Assembly: GCF_001949145.1 (NCBI RefSeq) | Contig: NW_019091374.1 | Location: forward strand, 1,534,964-1,598,963 | Reading direction: 5' to 3' | Origin: Acanthaster planci | Taxonomy: Eukaryota; Echinodermata; Asteroidea; Valvatida; Acanthasteridae | DNA: 64,000 bases | In this document: positions 52,357-64,000 of the stretch, in pieces | How the letters are laid out: each line of letters starts with the position of its first letter | Numbering within the stretch: position 1 is the stretch's first letter | Made by a program: the position numbers and the translations under genes | The notes under the pieces: generated by a model | Seen by the model: the letters and a program-made list of their open reading frames with translations, nothing else | The model's database searches: none | Told to the model about the DNA's origin: nothing

Positions 52357-52448
52357 AGTGTCTCACTATGGGCCTACTGCCTCTGTCATGTGACTCATTG
52401 GTTGCAGACAAACAGGCTGAAGAAACTGGAGACCACTGGCCTACCAGG

Positions 52449-52500
52449 CTGGGTAGGGCACGAGTTCAGTATTTCAAAGGTTTCAAGTTCGAATCCTGCT
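52449..52500 (+). repeat. tRNA-like SINE head
   Basis: GGCTGGGTAGGGCACGAGTT is followed by TTCAAGTTCGAATCCTGC, a clear box B, then CAGTCAATTTTTC as often seen after SINE heads. Confidence 0.55.
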
Positions 52501-54209
52501 TCAGTCAATTTTTCAATTCAATGTACACAACAGGTCATGTCCACTCAGCACAATATTTCCATTACGTTCATTTTCTGCTAAACACCAGATGCTACTACTG
52601 GATAGTACTTATAAACACAATACATGTACCATGTACAGTATGTAAACTATGTACAGTTTGGCATACCAGAATATGTACTGTACACATATATGTACATAGT
52701 ACACATCAATTATGCTGTCCATTCTATCAGTTCAACCTTTCCATAGCTAAATCACAGGGCAAGTTCGATTGAGGACCACTAGTTAACTGGTGGTTGGCCT
52801 CATGCATGTGCAGTGAAATTGAAGTGGAAACTGCACTGTACCTTAGTCAACCGTTGTCAGGTCATTTGGCCGAAGGAGAGAAAATGTAGCTGCAGGGAGG
52901 GTAAAATAGCAAAAAAGAAAAAAAGGATAAAATGGTACATGTAGTTGACTAGTGACATACGGTTCATTCCGGCATTTTTCTTACAACTGGTCCTCTCTGC
53001 ACTGTGCTATTAAACAGGGTTTATGGTAGACAACGATGCGACCAACCTCAATGGGCTGGTGGCAAATAGTTCACCATGGTCAACTATAGTCCTTGATCGA
53101 ACTTGTCCAGAGTAAACCTTTAAAATCAACCAGTTATAAGAATGGCAGCTCTCAGCGGCTGGAGCCAAAGAACACTGTGTCAATGAAAACATGCTAAGAA
53201 TTTGAGGAAATGAAACAAACATTTACAGCATCAGGCATAAATAGAAAAGGCATTGCCCTAATTTCAAATTGCACAACTTACATGTAAAAAACAGACAAAT
53301 ACAGTACACGCTCTTGTCTCCTGATAGGGGCCTCTCACCGTTCTATAGCCGTTAGACAAGGGCCTTTAGGGACCATTCTTGACTGACCTTTTCAATGCTT
53401 TTGAGACATTTACAAAGGGGGTAAACACTTTCTTCCCTCTTACATGCACCCGGTACACTTGAAGCTGATAGGCCACTCACTCATTCATTACAAAAATAAG
53501 ATCACAGGTCTTGTCTGAACTGGCTACATTGTGGCTACAACTCGTGTTTTCTGTCATAAGCCCAGCACAGTGAACAGCCCCAGTTGTAGGCAACAATGCC
53601 AACTTTGTGGCTCATTATTTTCAGGAATTAATGCTTCCTCAGAGTCGCGTATACATACATGTACACACAAACCTCCTAACAATTCTAACGATGGACTCCA
53701 ATAGAGGTTTCAACTGAGTACAGATACAGTACTACAATGCAAACGACTGAGAAGCTTCTAGAATCACACGGGCCTGCTTAATTCATATGAATCTGGGTCT
53801 TGATAAGCAATCCAACAAGGCTGGCTTGCTCTATCCTCCATCCATTAGGCAGGTTCTGGTGGAGGTGAACCAATGTTGGATCACTGATCAAAATCCGGAT
53901 CTATGCAAAACAGAGAACAAGCCAGCTAGTTTTTATATGAGAAAGCTAAGATTTTGGAGTGTACATGTGCATGCGCTGGAACTTCAGGAGAGCTGTTCGT
54001 ATAAAATTTCAGGGCGTGATCTATTTTGATTCAAAGCAAGACGTTTGAGATGCTTGGTGGAAGCAAACATACACAACCAGTCCACTACTGTTTGTATCAC
54101 TTGGTGCATGTCCACATTAGCTAGTATTTGTCACCAACAATGGAAAAAGAGTACGTCTGCTGCCACCAAGGGTCTTGAAATTCTCCCGTAATTTTAATCA
54201 GTTTTGACT

Positions 54210-54233
54210 TTTATTACCTCCACTACCTTTATT
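54210..54233 (-). terminator. Candidate poly(A) signals for the Myb/SANT-like gene
   Basis: Two minus-strand AATAAA hexamers (54,228-54,233 and 54,210-54,215) lie about 860 bases downstream of the stop at 55,091. They are the first canonical ones found. Assignment is by position only. Confidence 0.3.
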
Positions 54234-55090
54234 TTAATCTATGGAAAATTTGGTGTGAATTCCAAAACTGTCAGACGTTACCAAACCTTGCATCTCTGGT
54301 GAATGGGCTTTATACTGTCAATGTGTGCATGAATTTACAGAGGGGTGTCTACATTTGCAAGAAAGTTATTTTTTGAAAACAATTCACATACCTTTTACCC
54401 GCATACAATAACCAATTAATTTAAGCACACTCTTTGTGGTACAAATGGCAAGCACACTTACATGTATACTGCACTCAATCTCCACAATGTCATTTATAAA
54501 AAAAGGTTAAAGAACATGTATAAATTATAAACAAATAAAACAAACCATTCCAATAAAGTTGTCAGCACTACCAGGCTAACAGATACATTGTATCAGTTGC
54601 CAATTTCAAGAATATAAACAGATTTGGTGAGGGTAGGCATGGTAGGAGTTACTCTGCTCAGTAAAACGGGTTACCATCCAAAGTTTCCTGTGACAGATAT
54701 TGCCTGTGACTGGTTCCCAAGCCGTAAACAAAAATTTAGTGAGCACTATTTTTTGCTTAATGGCCGAATGGAATTCTGTCAAAGACGAAATAAAGTACAT
54801 GTACATGTATATTGGAGCAGTGTCCCACCTTAGTGCTTGCACGTACAGTGTTCTGTTTTTTGGGGGAAATACACGTAGAAATAAGTAAGACTCAATGGCA
54901 AAACTCAGCACGAAATAAAGCCACTGTTGCACAACTGAAATTCTTTTAGCACCTGTAGTTCACGGATGAAACCTCCATTTTTGAACATACAGATTGTGTG
55001 GATTTTGCTTAAACTTTGAATATCATACCCAAACATCCGTTCTGGTCATGTGTAATATTTGGCCTTGCTTTTGTGGAATAAATAGTAGGC

Positions 55091-55975
55091 CTACTTGACA
55101 TAGGTAATAGTTTGCAGTCCATGGGCATCAAGCAATGCATGCTTGATCATGTTGAGTTCATCGACAATACTGGCCAAGATATGATTCTGGTTTTCCATGA
55201 GCTTTAAGAAGCGCTCTTGGAAGTCTGTGGTTGGTCCAAAGACAGCATCCGATCCAGGCTCCTCTGGGCCTTGTCGCGTGCCCGATTTGGCATTGCTTCT
55301 GACGCTCTGGGGACACTCTGGCACTTTCACGCCATTCTCGACGACAGCCCTCTTGCACGTTGCATCATCTGATGCTTCCCCCACGACGGACAGGTGCAAT
55401 GCCTCTCCAGTTGCCTGCAGATGAGGACCAGAGTCTGGATCTCCGTCCGCAGGATCAGCAACTTCTTCATAATCCACACGAATGAAATTCTCTTCCTTGA
55501 TGTCCAGCTCAGCAGCCGAAGTTTGGATACGTCGCTTGCACGCCGGTGCGTCCTCAAAGTGTTTGCGCTTCCGATCATGATGGCTAGTAACCCGTTTCTG
55601 TTGGAAGCTGGCAGAGGGTGCTTCAGCATCTTCAGGTGGCCGGGGGACTGAACCGAGGTAGTACATTTGGTAGTATTCTTCGTATAGGTCGTAGACCCGA
55701 ACTGAGCCTCTCAGCTTACGCTCGGGGGGTTTGGCCCCTTCTTCGCAGGTCTCAGCTTGCAGTAAGATGTCGCGATAGGCTCTACCTGTCTTCTTGAGGA
55801 AGTTCTGGACTACCAGCCCATCTGCCCCAATGCAGGAGCCCAGCATATCATAAAACTCGTCCATTCGGCGCAGCTCTTTAGCCATGAGGTAGTCTCCGTA
55901 AGAGTTGCGCAAAAGGCTGAAAAATTCCTCTACCTGCTCACTTCCCCAAACGAATCTTTTAGCCATTTTTCTCTC
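55091..55975 (-). CDS. Putative Myb/SANT-like nuclear protein, exon 2
   Basis: Holds residues 21-314 of a predicted 314-residue protein and a TAG stop. The N-terminal part (about 28-80) has the spacing of a Myb/SANT-like helix-turn-helix: Trp30, an acidic EQVEEFF helix, DEFYDML, and VVQNFLKKTGRAYRDIL as a possible recognition helix. Next come a basic bipartite signal (DRKRKHFEDAPACKRR), LDIKEEN (a SUMO-like IKEE), an acidic/polar middle, and a C-terminal helix (FLKLMENQNHILASIVDELN) that could dimerise. This layout is common in transcription factors and proteins derived from transposon-associated Myb-like factors. I cannot name a family. The acceptor is TTTGTGTTTTAG. ATG at 55,966 has strong context (AAAATGG) and may serve as an alternative start, giving 291 residues. 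Confidence 0.75.
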   Translation of the reverse strand, partial: ERKMAKRFVWGSEQVEEFFSLLRNSYGDYLMAKELRRMDEFYDMLGSCIGADGLVVQNFLKKTGRAYRDILLQAETCEEGAKPPERKLRGSVRVYDLYEEYYQMYYLGSVPRPPEDAEAPSASFQQKRVTSHHDRKRKHFEDAPACKRRIQTSAAELDIKEENFIRVDYEEVADPADGDPDSGPHLQATGEALHLSVVGEASDDATCKRAVVENGVKVPECPQSVRSNAKSGTRQGPEEPGSDAVFGPTTDFQERFLKLMENQNHILASIVDELNMIKHALLDAHGLQTITYVK

Positions 55976-56076
55976 CTAAAACACAAATTGAACAAAACTG
56001 CGATCAGTGTTTTTAACCTCCAGGAGATTTTTTTGAAAGAGCTTGTTTCAAAACCACAACCCAATAAAAATGCTTT

Positions 56077-56282
56077 GGGCCGTTTTCCAAGCTTCAACTG
56101 TTTTTTTACTAGCTGACTTTGAAGCTGTAAGCCTCGTAATCAGTCTAATAGTGCCACAGAACATCAAATAAGATGCAAAAAAGCAAAAAATTACAATAAT
56201 CCAATGTAATTTAAACACTTCAGGCCATGGTTTTGGGAACGAAGCCTGAGACGGAGACGAAGTTGAGTATTGGAAAATGGCC
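56077..56282. mobile_element. GGCC-foldback family, copy 3
   Basis: A 206-bp copy inside the intron of the Myb/SANT-like gene. Starts GGGCCGTTTTCCAAGCTTC and ends GTATTGGAAAATGGCC. It shares with copy 1 the shortened left terminal repeat. Confidence 0.85.
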
Positions 56283-56826
56283 ATGGTACATGTATGTGTA
56301 CACACGCAACCAACAGACATTCAATCTGAAGAGCCCTGGGGAGTGTCCAGGCAAATTTGTCCATGTTCAGACTCTAAACCCAAGTAAGACAAGGTAGTGT
56401 AGAATATGAAAACAGGAGATACATGTGCGGAATACACTGTGAACTGCAAAGTTTTCGAGAGAGCATAAGATATTAAACTGAATTCAAACATTAAAAAAAA
56501 TCCCAAAATGCTTTTAAAAAAATGAAGTGAACTCAATCTGAGAGTATCCCTTAACACCAAAAAGCAGAGACTCTTTGATCCAACAACAGCAAAGTGAGAT
56601 AGCTGCTGAAACCAAGATAATCCACGATCTACATGTACATGAACAGATCCTAAAAGCTAGAGATCAGGCCTCCTGCTTTATTTCAGTATGCTAAAACCAC
56701 TTCAATCTGGCACGACAGAAATTTGTCTGTTATTGGATCTTGTTGGATTAAGCATGGTAGGCAAATTGGTTGTGGTACATGTAAATGAAGGCATGTCAAA
56801 ATCCCACAATTACGAATGAAACTCAC

Positions 56827-56886
56827 TTGGAAAGCTCTAGTCCTTGACTGACGGTCTTCGGTGGTAGCAGCAGAGTGCACAGGCAT
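56827..56886 (-). CDS. Putative Myb/SANT-like nuclear protein, exon 1 (coding part)
   Basis: Twenty codons (MPVHSAATTEDRQSRTRAFQ) ending at a consensus donor CAA|GTGAGT. They join exon 2 in phase 0 with no stop, so the open frame crosses the intron. An in-frame TAA lies 13 codons upstream of this ATG, making it the first start; its context (CGAATGC) is weak, so ribosomes may also use the ATG in exon 2. The noncoding part of the exon extends into the CpG-containing region to the right. Confidence 0.6.
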
Positions 56887-57060
56887 TCGTTGACTAACAC
56901 AGATGACAGTGAACAGGCAGTTTTAAACGTTGAGGATAGTGAGCCGGGGAGGCGCTTAAGGTTATACCGTAAATCTACGACGCGGATCGGTTCACTTTGC
57001 ATCTATGATTGCGGGTAGTCCAAGTCACATCAGCCGTGGTTAAGTCGTCTGAGTAAAGCC
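56887..57060 (-). promoter_or_regulatory. Probable 5' UTR/promoter of the Myb/SANT-like gene
   Basis: Immediately upstream of the predicted start, sequence becomes locally CpG-rich (ACGACGCGGATCGG and others) against a CpG-poor background. That fits a promoter or first-exon region. No TATA box or initiator is obvious. Confidence 0.35.
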
Positions 57061-59574
57061 CTTCAAGAAAAGACACAAAGCAGATTTAGTTCCCGGGTTT
57101 TTTACATGCAACATGCTGACCATTCTGTTTGCGGGATCCCTGTTCAGCGACACTCATTGTGGCTAGGTTCAGTGTCCTGCCAACGGCTCAAATTGAAAAG
57201 AAAACACTGATTTTCTCATACTTTTACCCAAATGAACTAAAATATGAGAAAAAAGTTAACTTTGGTCTTTTACTTGGTTGGACTTTACTCAGACTTCAAC
57301 ATCTGGCAAACATCAAACGTCAAACACACATAACCAGCAAGCACTTATGCACAGAAACTTGCATTTGGGGTCGTTGCCAGCGAGAATGAAGTGTTGGTAA
57401 TCTACATGTACATGTAAAGGTACATGTACATGTATGTACACTGCACATCACACTTAAGGATTGTCGTTGGAGGGTAAAGGGGTCTGAATTTCTCTGCTGG
57501 CCATGTGCGGATGTGCCGTGTCCCTGGGCAAGCCATGTTACCCCAACTTGCCCCTCGCCACCTTCCCCTATTGGTGAGTGCTTCATGTGGGATGGACTGA
57601 CTTCCCATCTGTAGTAAACTGAAATATTCTCAGTTGGTTCTTGCCAAGGAAACCAATGCTAACAGTGGCTTGACAAGCCAGGTTACTCGTTTTTACTCTC
57701 AACAGGCAAATACTGTGACCTTGGCATACATATGAGAGTATGTTGTGGTGAAAGGCAGTACAATTAGACAGTCATTTGGGAAAGTGTCTGGTTTCATGAG
57801 GAAGACTTGAATCGTCTTCCCCTTGTGGAAAAGATGGTACATGATCTCATGTGTAATTGTGAGTGGTACCATCCTATCTCTCTGAGTAGGCAGACATGTA
57901 GTGATACCTGTGAACTGTCCTGATGCTTGGCCCCTCGGCGGGGCAGGGGTATAGCTACATGTACTTGTATGAATAATTTACCATGTTACACTTGATTGGT
58001 GGATTTGCATGTTAGTTATCTACACAGCAGTGACAACAGGTGCATGCAGACACAAATCTGGTCCTATAGGCACATGTAGCTTTGCAGCCAATCATTACAG
58101 CTATGACAGATCACTGGTACATGTCTACATAGTGTACGTGTGCAGTGCGTTTTTATAGGGCAACGGACTGAGATAGTAGATCCTCAGAGTGCACCCAAAA
58201 ATATTAATGTGGTGGTACTGTATACGTGTCTACGTATGTGAACATGGTGAATACCAGTAACCTCATTTGTAAGTGCTGTACTTTCAATATACAATATACA
58301 TGTACACATGTACATGTGCATGTACAAATACATACACCGTAGGTGTACATGTACATGAAGCTGCCATTCTGTATCAGCTATCAACCTGACATGTTCTCTT
58401 CTCCCATGCAACACTGCAGGGCGCGATTGGTCGATCTCCATGTACAAGAACGGTCCTATCGTTGTACAATCTGTTGATCTTGTAATTAACATTTTGAAAC
58501 TCTACGTCCTCTGTATCTGAGCAGGTGGTGTTTTTTTTTCTAATTGGCAGTCATGGCATTTGTGAAAGACTGCTTCAAACAGATCAAATCGCGGAGACAT
58601 ACTGACCCACAGACCGATCCAGTGAGCCCCGTCCACTGCTCATGTGGGTACTTAATTAGCATAGTGCTCTTCTCCAATACCACACTTCGTGTTCCTGCCG
58701 TGTGTCATATGATGCCTGTGCAGGTACACGTGTGTTGGACCTCTCTGCATATACAATGTATGTCAGACGTACTGTACATGTAAATCACAATTGTGACTGG
58801 TCAGAACACAGTGGGAGTATAACGGATTGGTCTGAGCACTGTGCAAGTTGACATGTTGACCGATTGCAATGTCATGAAGAATGACTGGCCGTGCAGATCA
58901 GTTGATATCACACTGCAGTCTGCACTGTTGCTCATATCTCTGGGTTCCATGCGGATTTGTGCAATTGTGCAGACTGACCAAGGACCAATCATGGAGATCA
59001 AATATTGTCATGATTGTGCACATAACCAATCGTGTACATACGACCTACTGGTCGTGTACCCCCAGAACTGCAGTGTGGGGTTCGACATCCGTCACGTTCC
59101 CACGAATGTGGGAGCACGACAGACGATGGAACGCACCGTTCTGGTGAAGCACATTGGCTGATCAGGCACATCGAGCAATCGTGCAGACTGATGCCCAACA
59201 TCATCAACTCGGCCTAGTCGTCAATTTCACAACCAACCTCTGAAATATAGCTACAATTTCAGTAAACAAAGGAAACAAAACAAAAGCAATCAATCTGTAA
59301 ACACGTCATATCCGTCGTTAAACGATCTGCAATGAAAAAAAACCCAATGATTTTACATCAGTCCTGCACAGAAACACTTACCAAACCCAGGATGAGTTGG
59401 TTGAAATGAAGCAATTGGTGTTAACAATGTCCTTTTTCAGGGAGTTGTTCGCGCCCCCAACGCCAAAGTAAGCACATGTATTGATGTAATGTACATGTAC
59501 ATGTACAGTACGTACATGTATGTGTTCAATTGACAGGTGAAATGCACTGTGGGAATGAATTAAACAGCCGTCGC
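57061..59574. other. Intergenic region between two divergent genes
   Basis: Lies between the Myb/SANT-like gene (minus) and TRAM1 (plus). It contains ACATGTAC arrays (57,405-57,440, 58,296-58,356, 59,488-59,520). Around 58,840-59,220 is a CpG-containing stretch with repeated GTGCAGACTGA-like words and a 106-codon open frame of no known type. No exon was recognised. Confidence 0.5.
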
Positions 59575-63802
<4,228 letters not shown>

Positions 63803-64000
63803 GTGAGTTAACATCAGACTTGCAGGGGGGAAAGTGACCCAGTGCTTGGCAGTTTTGACCCTTCATCAGGGGACCAGGGAGACACTTATCTTGTGGGATG
63901 GTCTACAGATTTTATAGATTGAATGTTCAATTCTGCACTCTCGTCATATTTCCATAGATTGTATGCTCTTAAGTTGAAAACTCTAATACTTTCTGAATAC

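Larger units (their letters stand above)
47427..54209. other. 5' flank of ZMYND8-like gene; no gene recognised
   Basis: About 6.8 kb between the ZMYND8-like start and the 3' region of the next gene. It holds tRNA-like heads, a hAT-like MITE and ACATGTAC arrays. Upstream noncoding exons and the promoter of ZMYND8 should lie here or further right; I could not place them. Confidence 0.5.

Overview
The window is animal nuclear DNA. It holds multi-exon genes with GT-AG introns, tRNA-derived SINEs, many short inverted-repeat transposons and two assembly gaps. The recognisable proteins (a ZMYND8/RACK7-type chromatin reader and the ER protein TRAM1) are metazoan. Intron density, base composition and the dispersed ACATGTAC-type repeats suggest a marine invertebrate, perhaps a non-vertebrate deuterostome; the species cannot be fixed from this sequence.

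Layout. (1) Positions 1-11.6 kb hold no gene I can support: a CpG-rich dispersed repeat lies at the left edge, then unremarkable DNA, then the probable 3' flank/3' UTR of the ZMYND8-like gene. (2) 11,596-47,426 on the minus strand is one large gene that I could join from 16 coding exons, with reading phase preserved at every junction. It encodes about 1,683 residues: a repeat-containing N-terminal region, PHD finger, bromodomain, zinc knuckle, PWWP, an 876-residue acidic Ser/Thr-rich linker, coiled coil, MYND finger and a Gln/Pro-rich tail. (3) 55,091-56,886 on the minus strand is a two-exon gene for a putative Myb/SANT-like nuclear protein of about 314 residues. (4) From 59,798 on the plus strand is the 5' half of TRAM1 (four exons, running off the right edge), with an NRF1-like site just upstream.

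The rest is intron and intergenic DNA with several transposon families: a three-copy MITE family with GGGTRATT ends, a three-copy foldback family with GGCCRTTTTCCAA ends, two hAT-like families, three further foldback elements, a CORE-type SINE, several tRNA-like heads and a possible LINE remnant. Two gaps (14,803-14,876 and 26,166-26,706) interrupt ZMYND8 introns; the second is flanked by near-identical copies.

Functionally, ZMYND8 family proteins read histone marks and recruit co-repressors. The Myb/SANT-like protein has nuclear-protein features but no known role. TRAM1 is an unrelated housekeeping translocon component. I saw no biosynthetic, immune or mobile multi-gene system. The most novel items are the ZMYND8 N-terminal repeat exon and the unrecognised Myb/SANT-like gene.
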